NCBI RefSeq assembly: GCF_001807485.1
Contig: NZ_KV789183.1
Location: 1-64,000 of the forward strand
Length of the DNA: 64,000 nt
Origin: Corynebacterium sp. HMSC08A12
GTDB taxonomy: Bacteria > Actinomycetota > Actinomycetes > Mycobacteriales > Mycobacteriaceae
Direction of reading: 5' to 3'
Shown: one piece after another, positions 17,625-27,293 of the stretch
Numbering within the stretch: position 1 is the stretch's first letter
How the letters are laid out: each line of letters starts with the position of its first letter
Notes under the pieces: model-generated
What the model was told of the DNA's origin: nothing
The model's input: the letters and a program-made list of their open reading frames with translations, nothing else
Database searches by the model: none
Made by a program: the position numbers and the translations under genes

Positions 17625-19214
17625 TTAGAGGTTCAGAACGAATGCGTTGGAGGCGTTCAGCTCTGCCTTGACCTCTTCGACCAGCTGCTGGTCCAGGTTC
17701 TCGCTTACGCGCAGAACCAGCGTTGCCGTCTGCTCATCGTCCGTTGGGGACAGCGCGGCGGCGTCGATGTTGATGCCCTTGTTACCCAGCAGCGTACCGA
17801 CCTTGCCCAGCGCGCCCGGCTGATCCGGGTATGCCAGGAACAGGTTCGTGCCAGTGGCGCGCAGGTCCAGGCCGCGGTGGTTGATGCGGACGATCTTCTC
17901 CACGTGCTCCAGGCCGGTCAGCGCGCCAGCGACGGTGGCGGTGGTGCCATCGGCGGCGACTACCTGAACCTCCAGGATGGAGCGGTGGCTGACGGACTCG
18001 TCCTGGGTCTTCACGTCCAGCTCCACGCCGCGCTCCTCGGCGATCTGCGGGGCGTTGACGAAGGTGACCTGCTCGTCGATCACGCCGGAGAACACGCCGC
18101 GCAGACCAGCCAGACCCAGCGCGTCGACGGACTCGGTGGACAGCTCACCGCGGGCGGTGACGGTCACAGTGTTCGGGGCGCTGTTCAGCAGCTCGGAGGC
18201 AACGCGACCCAGGTTGGTGGCCAGGTTCAGCCACAGGGCAACTTCCTCGGAGACCTTGCCGCCGGAGACGTTAACGGCGTCCGGCACGAAGTCGCCGGCC
18301 AGGGCCTTCAGAACGGAAGCGGCAACATCGGTGCCCGCGCGGTCCTGTGCCTCCACGGTGGAAGCGCCCAGGTGCGGGGTAACGACGACCTCTTCCAGCT
18401 CAAACAACGGGGAGTCGGTGCACGGCTCGGAAGCGTACACGTCGAAGCCGGCACCGCGGATGTGGCCGGACTTGATGGCCTCCGCCAGGGCAGTCTCGTC
18501 CACCAGGCCACCGCGGGCGGCGTTGATGATGATCTGCCCCTTCTTGGCCTTTGCCAGCAGGTCCGCGTCGAACATGCCCGCGGTTTCCTTGGTCTTCGGC
18601 AGGTGGATGGTCACGAAGTCGGAGCGGCTCATCAGCTCTTCCAGCTCCACCAGCTCCACGCCCAGCTGTGCAGCGCGGGCGGGGTTAGCGTACGGGTCGT
18701 AGGCGATGATGTCCGTCTCGAAAGCGGCCAGGCGCTGTGCAAACAGCTGGCCGATGTGGCCGAAGCCAACGATGCCGACGGTCTTGCCCAGGATCTCCAC
18801 ACCCTTGAAGGAGGAGCGCTTCCACTCGCCGTCGCGCAGGGTCTTATCGGCGGCGGGGATCTGGCGGGCGGTGGACAGCAGCAGGCTGATTGCGTGCTCG
18901 CAGGCAGAGTGGATGTTGGAGGTCGGAGCGTTGGCGACCATCACACCGCGGGAGGTAGCGGTGTCGATGTCAACGTTGTCCAGGCCCACGCCTGCGCGGC
19001 CGACGATCTGCAGCTTCGGCGCTGCCTCGAGCACCTCGGCGTCGACGGTGGTTGCAGAGCGGACCAGCAGCGCGTCCGCGTCTGCGACTGCCTTCAGCAG
19101 TTCGGGGCGGTTCGGGCCGTCGACCCAGCGAACCTCGACGGAATCGCCGAGGGCATCGACGGTGGACTGGGACAGCTTGTCGGCGATGAGGACTACCGGA
19201 CGGGTGTTACTCAC
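17625..19214 (-). CDS. serA: D-3-phosphoglycerate dehydrogenase
   Basis: First enzyme of serine synthesis, oxidising 3-phosphoglycerate with NAD+. The 529-residue length is the long actinobacterial form with an extra intervening domain and a C-terminal ACT domain (from about residue 455, LFLAYPDQPGALGKVGTLLG) for serine feedback. Other motifs are GRAGVGLDNVDIDTAT, GFGHIGQLFAQRL near residue 150, NAARGGLVDETAL with the catalytic Arg, and TPHLGASTVEAQ with the catalytic His. The start is GTG 19214 with AGGGAG at about 8 nt. Confidence 0.96.
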   Translation of the reverse strand: MSNTRPVVLIADKLSQSTVDALGDSVEVRWVDGPNRPELLKAVADADALLVRSATTVDAEVLEAAPKLQIVGRAGVGLDNVDIDTATSRGVMVANAPTSNIHSACEHAISLLLSTARQIPAADKTLRDGEWKRSSFKGVEILGKTVGIVGFGHIGQLFAQRLAAFETDIIAYDPYANPARAAQLGVELVELEELMSRSDFVTIHLPKTKETAGMFDADLLAKAKKGQIIINAARGGLVDETALAEAIKSGHIRGAGFDVYASEPCTDSPLFELEEVVVTPHLGASTVEAQDRAGTDVAASVLKALAGDFVPDAVNVSGGKVSEEVALWLNLATNLGRVASELLNSAPNTVTVTARGELSTESVDALGLAGLRGVFSGVIDEQVTFVNAPQIAEERGVELDVKTQDESVSHRSILEVQVVAADGTTATVAGALTGLEHVEKIVRINHRGLDLRATGTNLFLAYPDQPGALGKVGTLLGNKGINIDAAALSPTDDEQTATLVLRVSENLDQQLVEEVKAELNASNAFVLNL

Positions 19215-19312
19215 GAATGTTTCTCCCTAAAGTGCGACATTGCCTCGCCCACGCCGAAACGACCGCGCCGACGCGGGAAGGGACCACGCCATCCAAATGT
19301 GACGTGCGACCC

Positions 19313-20608
19313 TTACAGCATAACTCTTACCTCTGCGTCACTCAGCATTGCCTTAGAGAATTGCTGTACCGCTCTGTCTGTATTGAAATTGACGCCAATA
19401 AGTACCACCTCACTGGAGGGGGTCAGCCCCACCTGGCGCCACCCGCCCGCCGGCTGTATCCGCAGGTCGGGGCCAGCTTGGTGCCAGACGTGGGCAAGCT
19501 CCGGGCGATCGGCGATCCAGCAGTACCCCTTGGAGCGCACCAGCCCGGTTGTGGAGCGCAAAGCCTTAATCAGGCGCTCCCTATCGAAGGGACGGTCCCC
19601 GCGGAAGACAACGGAGCTGATGCCGTACTCTTCCGTCTCTGGGGTGTGCGGGTTCTCCAGCTCGTCGAGGTAGCCCTCGTAGGCGCGGGCCGTCGCCTCG
19701 TCGTAGAGTTGTGCGCCGAGAATGTCGTCGACCGCCGACCGCCCCGCAGCTGCGCCGCCGGTCGCCACACTCGGAGTCTCAGCCGCGCCAGGGTCGCCCG
19801 CGCCGGCGCCTGCGCCTGTTGGGGCGTCGGACTGGTCGACGACGATGCGGCCGTGGAGGAGCTTTTCAATGCGCGCCCGCGGGTTCATTCGGCGCAGCAG
19901 CGCTACCGTCGCGCGGTAGCGCTGCTCGCTGACAAGGTCCGCCTTGGTGACGTAGATGACGTCCGCGAACTCAACCTGATCGACTAGCAGATCAGCGATG
20001 GTGCGTTCGTCGTCCGCAGTCGCCTGCAGGTCCGCTTCTGTAAGCAGCTTCTTCTGCCCTATTTGCGACAGGAACTGGGCGGCGTCAACAAGAGTAACCA
20101 TAGTGTCGATCGGCGCAACGTCGGCGAGGCGAGTGCCGTCCTCCCAACGCCATTCGAAGGTTGCAGCGACGGGCATGGGCTCGGAGATGCCGGTGGATTC
20201 GATGACGATGTGGTCGAAGCTGCCGCTGCGCGCGAGCGTGCCGACGGATTCCACCAGATCCTCGCGCAGCGTGCAGCAGATGCAGCCGTTGGTGAGCTCG
20301 ACGAAGCGGTCTTCGCCGCGCGTGAGGTGGCCTTCCCCGGCGATGAGGGCGGCGTCGATGTTGATTTCCGAGAAGTCGTTGACGATCACCGCGATGCGGC
20401 GGCCGCCTCGGTTGGCGAGCAAGTCGTTAAGCAGTGTGGTTTTGCCCGAGCCGAGGAAGCCGGAGAGCACCGTCACGGGCGTGGCGCTCCCGGTGGTGGC
20501 AGTCGGCGCGACGTCCGCAGGCACCCCACTTCTCTGGCGCAGGGCCTCGCCAGAAGCAGCAACTTCGGAAGCTGGGTGGTCGGAAGAATGGCTATGTGCG
20601 TATCTCAC
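19313..20608 (-). CDS. CobW/COG0523-family GTPase, probable zinc chaperone
   Basis: A G3E-type P-loop GTPase of 431 residues. Walker A is GFLGSGKTTLLN near residue 50, the metal-binding motif is GCICCTLREDL, followed by ESTGISEP and the specificity motif TKADL. The CobW C-terminal domain follows after an Ala/Gly-rich insertion. The GCICC motif marks the COG0523 group of zinc insertases or zinc-allocation proteins. The start is GTG 20608, with TAGGGT 8 nt upstream. A partial palindrome at 20631-20645 resembles a Zur site, consistent with induction in zinc shortage (inference). Confidence 0.88.
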   Translation of the reverse strand: MRYAHSHSSDHPASEVAASGEALRQRSGVPADVAPTATTGSATPVTVLSGFLGSGKTTLLNDLLANRGGRRIAVIVNDFSEINIDAALIAGEGHLTRGEDRFVELTNGCICCTLREDLVESVGTLARSGSFDHIVIESTGISEPMPVAATFEWRWEDGTRLADVAPIDTMVTLVDAAQFLSQIGQKKLLTEADLQATADDERTIADLLVDQVEFADVIYVTKADLVSEQRYRATVALLRRMNPRARIEKLLHGRIVVDQSDAPTGAGAGAGDPGAAETPSVATGGAAAGRSAVDDILGAQLYDEATARAYEGYLDELENPHTPETEEYGISSVVFRGDRPFDRERLIKALRSTTGLVRSKGYCWIADRPELAHVWHQAGPDLRIQPAGGWRQVGLTPSSEVVLIGVNFNTDRAVQQFSKAMLSDAEVRVML

Positions 20609-20630
20609 AGCCAGCTACCCTACACTTTAT

Positions 20631-20645
20631 TGCAACCTGTTTTCA
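20631..20645. promoter_or_regulatory. Candidate Zur-type operator upstream of the COG0523 gene
   Basis: Read on the minus strand, TGAAAACAGGTTGCA is an imperfect palindrome (TGNAANC-N-GNTTNCA; 5 of 7 pairs). It sits just upstream of the probable -10 TAGGGT of the CobW-family gene. Actinobacterial Zur sites have the general form TGAAAAN-TTTTCA, and COG0523 genes are classic Zur targets. The match is partial. Confidence 0.35.
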
Positions 20646-20690
20646 TCAGTGACGCTGGAACTAAACTGCGAAATACTTCTAACGACCCTA

Positions 20691-20726
20691 TCTTTAGCGC
20701 CTTTAGCGTCTTTAACGTCTTTAGCG
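20691..20726. repeat. 9-bp tandem repeat across the stop codon of the iron ABC ATPase
   Basis: Four units: TCTTTAGCG, CCTTTAGCG, TCTTTAACG, TCTTTAGCG. Read on the minus strand each contains TAA, and the first is the stop codon of the ATPase gene (20721-20723). Confidence 0.75.
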
Positions 20727-21500
20727 ATATGGGATCGGCAAAACTCGACCCGTTTCCGGATCCTTAACCTCCAGGCAGGAAATTCCGAAAAGATCCTCAA
20801 CGAGCTTCGCAGACATAACGTCTTCCGTCTCCCCCGCCGCTAGCACCTGACCGTCACGCATAGCGACGATGGAGTCGGCGAAACGGGCCGCGTGCGTCAT
20901 GTCGTGCACGACCATCACGACAGTCCGGCCAGCAGTGTTGAGATCCCGCACCAAATCCAGAATCGCGATCTGATGGGCGGGATCCAGGTACGTCGTTGGT
21001 TCGTCAAGGAGCAGCACGGGAGTCTGCTGAGCCACGGTCATTGCTACCCACACTCGCTGGCGCTGACCGCCGGACAGATCCGTCGCTGGAACGTCGAGCA
21101 GGGCAGTAACCCCGGCGCGTTCCGCCGCCTCCTCCACCGCGCGGTGGTCCTCCGCTCCCAACGACGCAAACGCCCCGGTATACGGGTACCGACCGTACGC
21201 GATAACTTCCCGCACGCTCACCCCTTCGGGAGTAACGGGCTGTTGCGGCAAGAACGCAACGTGCCGGGCAAACTCACGCGCGCTCATCCTGCGGATGGAG
21301 CGATCGCCTAGGTAGACCTGCCCCTTAGAGATTGGTTGTTGACGCCCCAACGCTCGCAGCAGCGTAGATTTTCCGCAGCCATTCGGGCCTATGAGGGCGG
21401 TAATCTTCCCCTCCGGAACCTGGAGAGAAACATCTCGCAAGACATCCGGGCCGCCGTAGCCTACCGTGATGGTCTCGGCGTGCAAGGCAGGTTCACTCAT
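20721..21500 (-). CDS. Iron-siderophore ABC transporter, ATP-binding protein
   Basis: A 259-residue FecE/FepC-type ATPase with Walker A GPNGCGKSTLLRALGR, Q-loop LPQQPVTPEGVSV, signature LSGGQRQRVW, Walker B PVLLLDEPT and H-loop VVHDMTHA. It energises uptake through the two FecCD permeases encoded just upstream. The ATG overlaps the preceding permease stop by 4 nt (ATGA), so the genes form one translationally coupled operon: binding protein, permease, permease, ATPase. The operon has a DtxR box at its promoter. The stop codon lies in a 9-bp tandem repeat. Confidence 0.94.
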   Translation of the reverse strand: MSEPALHAETITVGYGGPDVLRDVSLQVPEGKITALIGPNGCGKSTLLRALGRQQPISKGQVYLGDRSIRRMSAREFARHVAFLPQQPVTPEGVSVREVIAYGRYPYTGAFASLGAEDHRAVEEAAERAGVTALLDVPATDLSGGQRQRVWVAMTVAQQTPVLLLDEPTTYLDPAHQIAILDLVRDLNTAGRTVVMVVHDMTHAARFADSIVAMRDGQVLAAGETEDVMSAKLVEDLFGISCLEVKDPETGRVLPIPYR

Positions 21501-22660
21501 CGGGAGCTCCTTTCATCTGTCGTGGGCGCCGCGGGGGCTCCCGCAGGGGTGCGAGACATACGCAGCAGAAGATAAATGAAGTACGGGGCGCCGACAACGG
21601 AAATCAACGCACCCACAGGGATTTCGGTGGGTGCAAATGCCCAGCGGCCAAGGGCGTCACAAAAAACGACCAACCCCGCGCCAGCCAGCGCAGACACTGG
21701 CAACACTCGCCTGGCAGCACCGCCAACTAGCAGTCGAGCAGCATGCGGCACGATTAGTCCTGCGAATCCCAACACCCCCGCCGCAGCCACAGCGGCAGCT
21801 CCCAACAGGATCGCGAACAGCACCGCCACGGTGCGCCACGTTCGCTCACTGACACCTACTCCCGCCATGGCAGAAGAGTCCAGGTTCAGCATGTCCAGGT
21901 GCCTCGAGAGCACGATGGCTACCACGATGACTACCAACACCACTGGCCCCACTACTTGCGCATCCGCGAGAGTGCGGGCGTAAAGCGCCCCCTTAAGCCA
22001 GGTCATCGCTGCGCCGGCTTCCGGCGCAGCCTTGACCAACAACAGTTGAGTCAGCGCACCGAGACCTACAGAAACCGCTACTCCAGTGAGGGTGAGCCGC
22101 ACCGGATCCGTTGCTCCCTTTCCTGCGAGCACCAGCACCAGGCCTGCACCCACCAGTGCACCAACAAAAGCCACGGGAGTCAGTGCCTGCGCCGGCAAGG
22201 AACCGACACTCAACAGAGCTGCCACGGCAGCCAAGCCCCCTCCTGCGGTGACGCCCACAGTGTCCGGAGCTGCCAGCGGATTACGCAGGGCTAGCTGCAG
22301 CAACGCGCCGGAGACCGCCATCGCTGCACCAGCGAGGATTCCCACGAGCACACGGGGCATCCGGTAGCGCCATATGAGTTTCCCACCGGTGAAGAGGTCG
22401 TGGATCGTCTCTGCCGGGGGCTTCATGACGGCGCCGACGCTTAATCCCAGGACGATCGCGAACGCCAGCAAAGCCAGCAGCGCTGCATACACGGCTATAA
22501 CGCGGGGCGCGCCGGCATTAGTACGCCGCGGCGCTATAGCAACTTCCCGCGGCGCCGCAGTATCACCCTGCGGCGCTGGAGTGTCATTCTGCGGCGCTGC
22601 AGTTCCCGGCTGGGAAACGCCCCTCCGGAGGATTCGTTTGCGATTCAGCCTGCGGTTCAT
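21497..22660 (-). CDS. Iron-siderophore ABC transporter permease (FecCD family), second
   Basis: A 387-residue membrane protein of the BtuC/FecCD family, with about nine or ten helices and the motifs YRMPRVLVGILAGAAMAVSG, RNPLAAPDTVGV, FAGLIVPHAARLLVG and PTEIPVGALISVVGAPYF. It has an N-terminal cytoplasmic extension of about 50 residues containing imperfect Ala-Pro-Gln repeats (APQNDTPAPQGDTAAP), which is not normal for the family. It starts with a 1-nt overlap (TGATG) with the preceding permease. Confidence 0.93.
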   Translation of the reverse strand: MNRRLNRKRILRRGVSQPGTAAPQNDTPAPQGDTAAPREVAIAPRRTNAGAPRVIAVYAALLALLAFAIVLGLSVGAVMKPPAETIHDLFTGGKLIWRYRMPRVLVGILAGAAMAVSGALLQLALRNPLAAPDTVGVTAGGGLAAVAALLSVGSLPAQALTPVAFVGALVGAGLVLVLAGKGATDPVRLTLTGVAVSVGLGALTQLLLVKAAPEAGAAMTWLKGALYARTLADAQVVGPVVLVVIVVAIVLSRHLDMLNLDSSAMAGVGVSERTWRTVAVLFAILLGAAAVAAAGVLGFAGLIVPHAARLLVGGAARRVLPVSALAGAGLVVFCDALGRWAFAPTEIPVGALISVVGAPYFIYLLLRMSRTPAGAPAAPTTDERSSR

Positions 22661-23658
22661 CAGCGCCCACCTCCTGGTCGCAGCCGATTAATACCCCACA
22701 GCAGCAAAGGCACGCCTGCAATGGCAGTAACCACGCCCACTGGAGTCTCCGCCGGCGCCCACAGAGCCTGCGCAACGGAATCCGCCAACAGCAGAACCGC
22801 CGCGCCCACCACTGGGGCGATCACTAAGCTCAATCGGTGACGCGGGCCCGCCACCCGATACGAGACAACCGCCGCCATCAAGCCAAGGAAACCAATGGGT
22901 CCAGCAGCCGCAACTGCCGGCGCGATCAACAGCACTGCGCCCACCACTGCCAAAATGCGCAGACGGTGGGGGTTCGCGCCGACGGAAGACGAGAGGGCGT
23001 CACCAGCAAAAAGAGTATCCAGCCCCCGACCAGCAGCAATGGTAAACGGCAGAACCACCGCCACCGCAATAATGCAGGGCATTATGTCTGGGAGACGAAC
23101 CCCACCCAAGCGCCCCGAAAGCCAGGACAGCACGGTCGAAAGCTGAGCCTCATCGATGACCAAAATGATCGCGGTACACGCCGAGAACAATGCGGAAACG
23201 GCTATGCCCAGCAAAATCATCCGCTGCACCGACTGAGCACCAGTCGGATCCCCCACCGTCACGCGCATCCCGATACCTACCGTGATCAGAGCTCCAAGCG
23301 CTGCACCACACAACGCCCCCGGCAGCACAGCTGCGCCCGACACAGATCCCGTGATCGTCGTGCACAGCACAGCGCCAAACGCCGCACCGGAATTCACGCC
23401 GGTGATTTCCGGATCCGCCAGCGGGTTGCCTGTAGCCGTGCGCAGCAACACGCCTGCCGCACCCAAAGCCATGCCGATCACCGTCGCCGCCAAGAGCCGG
23501 TCGCGCATAACGGAGTGCATCTCCCCCGCGAGTTCTGGCGCGTTAGTCGGCACCTCCACGCTGCTCATGCGCCAGACCCATACCGCAAGAATGACAGCCA
23601 ATCCCAGCGCCAGCAGAATCGCTAGTTGTGTAAGGCGTGGTTTTAGCCCTCGTTGCAC
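22660..23658 (-). CDS. Iron-siderophore ABC transporter permease (FecCD family), first
   Basis: A 332-residue FecCD-type permease, normal family length. Motifs include LLAATVIGMALGAAGVLLRTATGNPLADPEITGVNSG and, at the end, GPIGFLGLMAAVVSYRVAGPRHR and PAETPVGVVTAIAGVPLLLW. It forms the heterodimeric channel with the next permease. The gene follows the binding-protein gene after 36 bp and overlaps the next by 1 nt. Confidence 0.93.
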   Translation of the reverse strand: MQRGLKPRLTQLAILLALGLAVILAVWVWRMSSVEVPTNAPELAGEMHSVMRDRLLAATVIGMALGAAGVLLRTATGNPLADPEITGVNSGAAFGAVLCTTITGSVSGAAVLPGALCGAALGALITVGIGMRVTVGDPTGAQSVQRMILLGIAVSALFSACTAIILVIDEAQLSTVLSWLSGRLGGVRLPDIMPCIIAVAVVLPFTIAAGRGLDTLFAGDALSSSVGANPHRLRILAVVGAVLLIAPAVAAAGPIGFLGLMAAVVSYRVAGPRHRLSLVIAPVVGAAVLLLADSVAQALWAPAETPVGVVTAIAGVPLLLWGINRLRPGGGR

Positions 23659-23694
23659 TTAACTTCCTTCGGTCGTAAACGCACGAAGGTGCGC

Positions 23695-24591
23695 CTACTT
23701 ACGAGCGTTCTCCGTTTCAATGATCTGATCCAGCATTGCCTCTGCGGCCAGCGGGCCACGAGAACGGGACCAGGTGTCCTGCTCCACGTCCACGATGTCC
23801 TTCACCACATCCTTATATGGGCTGGACTTAAAGCCCTCGATGTCGTTGTACAGGTACATCCGGTCCAGCTTCATTGAGGGGAGCTTATCACCCGTCATTT
23901 CGGCAACGTCAGTCTTGGACTCGATAGCGGTACGGGAACCGTCGTAGCCGTAGACGTAGCCGGCGTCAGAAAGAAGAGAGCCTGCAAAGGAATCCTTGAT
24001 CCAGGTGTAGAGAGTGCCCTTCGACCATCCGACCAGCGCTGCACGAGTGTTCGGCTTGACGAGCTTTTTGGCCTCTGCGACCTTGTCTTCGATACGCTTG
24101 CGCACTTCCTTAGCTTTATCCTCCTTGCCCAGCTTCTTTGCGATGTCATCCATGGAGTCAAGGACGTCGGTGTAGCTGGCGTCGCTGTAGGACTTCGTCT
24201 CTGCAATTTCCTCCAGTTGCGGCATGATCGATTCCTGCCGCGTTGGGCTAGCGAGGATCAGATCGGGCTCAAGAGACTGAATGACCTCCAGGTTTGGCTG
24301 TTTTGCCTGGCCAACCGATTCGATGCCCTCGAGCTTGCCCTCCAGAGTTTTCGGCCCGGCGGACTTGCCGATCTCTACAATGCCGACAGGCTTTACGCCC
24401 AGTGCCTCAAGGATTTCCTCATATCGCCAGTCCAGCGCGACCACCCGTGGCTCGCCGTCTTTACCGCCTCCGCCGTTGTCACCGTCACCGGCGCCACAGG
24501 CAACAAGGGCCGTGGCGCCGAGAATCGTCGCGACGAGGAGAGCCAGGGCGCGACGTAAAGAGCCGCGCTGAGAGTTTCGAGAATTCATCAT
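23695..24591 (-). CDS. Iron-siderophore ABC transporter substrate-binding lipoprotein
   Basis: A 298-residue FhuD/FecB-type binding protein. The N-terminus MMNSRNSQRGSLRRAL runs into a hydrophobic core and a lipobox ending LVAC, so it is lipid-anchored outside the membrane. A Gly/Asp linker follows, then the mature domain (EPRVVALDWRYEEILEALGV; LILASPTRQE). ATG 24591 is chosen because TAGTGT (24599-24604) ends exactly 7 nt upstream, giving a leaderless transcript; ATG 24588 is adjacent. A perfect DtxR-type palindrome lies directly upstream of that -10, so iron-dependent repression of the whole operon is expected. Confidence 0.93.
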   Translation of the reverse strand: MMNSRNSQRGSLRRALALLVATILGATALVACGAGDGDNGGGGKDGEPRVVALDWRYEEILEALGVKPVGIVEIGKSAGPKTLEGKLEGIESVGQAKQPNLEVIQSLEPDLILASPTRQESIMPQLEEIAETKSYSDASYTDVLDSMDDIAKKLGKEDKAKEVRKRIEDKVAEAKKLVKPNTRAALVGWSKGTLYTWIKDSFAGSLLSDAGYVYGYDGSRTAIESKTDVAEMTGDKLPSMKLDRMYLYNDIEGFKSSPYKDVVKDIVDVEQDTWSRSRGPLAAEAMLDQIIETENARK

Positions 24592-24609
24592 TCCGCAGAC
24601 ACTACCAGA

Positions 24610-24625
24610 CTTAGGTTCACCTAAG
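24610..24625. promoter_or_regulatory. DtxR (iron repressor) box
   Basis: CTTAGGTTCACCTAAG is a perfect palindrome and fits the known DtxR half-site TTAGGT with its inverted partner ACCTAA. It begins 6 nt upstream of the -10 hexamer of the siderophore uptake operon, so a bound repressor would block RNA polymerase. A second, weaker AGGTAAACCT lies at 24629-24638. Confidence 0.85.
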
Positions 24626-24679
24626 CCAGGTAAACCTACCTTGCCAGGTCTAGGGCGATTGCCGAGATTCTTCCCACCT

Positions 24680-24796
24680 GTTAGCGAATGTTGCTGCCCC
24701 ACCGTTGGCGCACGTTGCTTTCTCGGCCACTAGCAGACGTTGTTCCCCCACCGTTAGTGCACATTGCTGTCCCAACCGCTAGCAGACGTTCTGCGG
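24680..24796. repeat. About 24-bp degenerate tandem repeat, five units, across the CDF gene stop codon
   Basis: Units start near 24680, 24704, 24730, 24753 and 24778 and run 23-26 bp. Shared core on the plus strand is GTTAGCGNACGTTGCT then a C-rich tail. The last unit codes for the end of the metal exporter and carries its stop codon (24779-24781); TAG or TAA recurs at the same place in most units. Confidence 0.75.
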
Positions 24797-25906
24797 ACCC
24801 TCGTGGTCGGCGTGGCTGGCGCGCTCCACCTGAATGGTGGCGTGCGCGATCCCCCGCTCCTGCAGAGCGGCCTGTGCCGCGCACAGCACCGCGGCCGGGT
24901 CGCGGCCTTCCGGAACCACCAAATGCACCGACGCCAACGCGCTCGTACCATCCAGCGACCACAGGTGGAGATCATGCACATCCAGCACGCCGTCGACCTG
25001 CCGCAGCAGAGCATCAACCTCAGCGGGCTGGTAGCCCGGAGGCGCCTGCTCGAGCAGAATGCGCAAGGCCTGCATCATCAGCTGCCAGGCGCGCGGCAAC
25101 ACCAGTGCGGCAATCACCAGCGAGGCGATAACATCCGCATACTGCCAGCCGGTCAGAATGATCACGCCACCCGCCACTAGCACCGCGACGGAACCCAACA
25201 TATCCGCCAGCACGTGCAGGAATGCACCCTGGACATTGACGGAATGCTCCCGCTGGCGGTTCAAGATCCACGCGGAAATGATGTTGGCTAGCAGGCCGAT
25301 CACCGCGACGATCATCATCGGGCCGGCCATAATCTCCACCGGCTCGCTGAGGCGCTGGAACGCCTCGACCACGATCCAAGCGGAGATTCCCAACACGGTG
25401 ACCGCATTAACAAGCGCGGCGAGCACCTCCACCCGGCGATAGCCGAAGGTCGCCTGTGCGGTTGCGGCCCTGCGACCGATCAAAATGGCAACGACTGCGA
25501 TGATTAGGCCGGCGGCGTCCGAAAGCATGTGCATCGCATCGGCCAGCAATGCGACGGAGCCGGTGATCAGACCGCCGATCACCTCTGCAAAGAAGACTGT
25601 GCCAGTGACGCCAAGCACAATGAGCAGCGCGCGCAGCGGAGCATCCGTCGGCGCGTGGGAGTGCGAATGCCCGTGCGAATGCCCGTGGCCAGAGTCGTGG
25701 GAATGTGCATGGCCGGAATCGTGCGAATGTGCATAGCCACCCTCAGATACGCCGGCGGGCGCGGGCGCGTCAGCGCGAGCATCGGCGGGGCGAGCCTGGG
25801 CGACGGCAGCCGCGGACGCGCCGGAACGCGCAGAACCGTGGCGGCGCACGTCGGCACCACCACGGTCGTGCGGTTGCTGCTGAGCTGCGCTTGCGGGGTC
25901 GTTCAT
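24779..25906 (-). CDS. Cation diffusion facilitator (zinc-type metal exporter)
   Basis: A 375-residue CDF/ZnT-type exporter that moves divalent metal out of the cytoplasm in exchange for protons. A very His-rich stretch at about residues 59-85, with an eight-residue HSHDSGHA-type duplication, precedes six membrane helices. Metal-site signatures are LLADAMHMLSDA and FLHVLADMLGS, and the C-terminal cytoplasmic domain includes DVHDLHLWSLDG. Start ATG 25906 has TATAGT 6 nt upstream; a TTG at 25942 is possible. It neighbours the DtxR-controlled iron importer. The stop codon is inside a 24-bp repeat array. Confidence 0.92.
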   Translation of the reverse strand: MNDPASAAQQQPHDRGGADVRRHGSARSGASAAAVAQARPADARADAPAPAGVSEGGYAHSHDSGHAHSHDSGHGHSHGHSHSHAPTDAPLRALLIVLGVTGTVFFAEVIGGLITGSVALLADAMHMLSDAAGLIIAVVAILIGRRAATAQATFGYRRVEVLAALVNAVTVLGISAWIVVEAFQRLSEPVEIMAGPMMIVAVIGLLANIISAWILNRQREHSVNVQGAFLHVLADMLGSVAVLVAGGVIILTGWQYADVIASLVIAALVLPRAWQLMMQALRILLEQAPPGYQPAEVDALLRQVDGVLDVHDLHLWSLDGTSALASVHLVVPEGRDPAAVLCAAQAALQERGIAHATIQVERASHADHEGPQNVC

Positions 25907-25949
25907 ACCCTCACTATAGGCAGCCACATCCCTTATTGGCAACTTACTG

Positions 25950-26008
25950 AAAACAAAGACGGGGAGCCAGAACGGCTCGCCATTGGCGGCCGGAACATGG
26001 GCTCCCCG
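25950..26008 (-). terminator. Rho-independent terminator of the ilvBNC transcript
   Basis: Minus-strand arms CGGGGAGCC and GGCTCCCCG enclose about 31 nt and are followed by TCTTTGTTTTC. It lies about 155 bp after the ilvC stop, beyond the 14-bp repeat array. An alternative short hairpin (GAGCC/GGCTC) exists within it. Confidence 0.65.
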
Positions 26009-26059
26009 CTAAACAGATTCCAAATTCAGAATCCATAAACTTGGAAATCTAAAGCATTC

Positions 26060-27204
<1,145 letters not shown>

Positions 27205-27209
27205 CTACC

Positions 27210-27215
27210 TTTATA
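27210..27215 (-). promoter_or_regulatory. Candidate -10 element of a separate ilvC promoter
   Basis: TATAAA on the minus strand lies about 30 nt upstream of the ilvC ATG, followed by a short leader with a good ribosome site. I see no clear -35. In C. glutamicum ilvC is known to be transcribed also on its own, which makes this plausible. Confidence 0.4.
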
Positions 27216-27293
27216 GCAGATTCTATTTCATTTAGTGAGACTTTTGCGTCCACATAGTGAACTCTTGTGGGCTGGTGCCCTCTTTCGTAGGTA

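Noticed and set aside
24681-24962. A small open frame overlapping the end of the CDF gene and the 24-bp repeats
   Set aside because: It is in another frame of the CDF gene and then runs through repeats whose length is not a multiple of three; no start signal.
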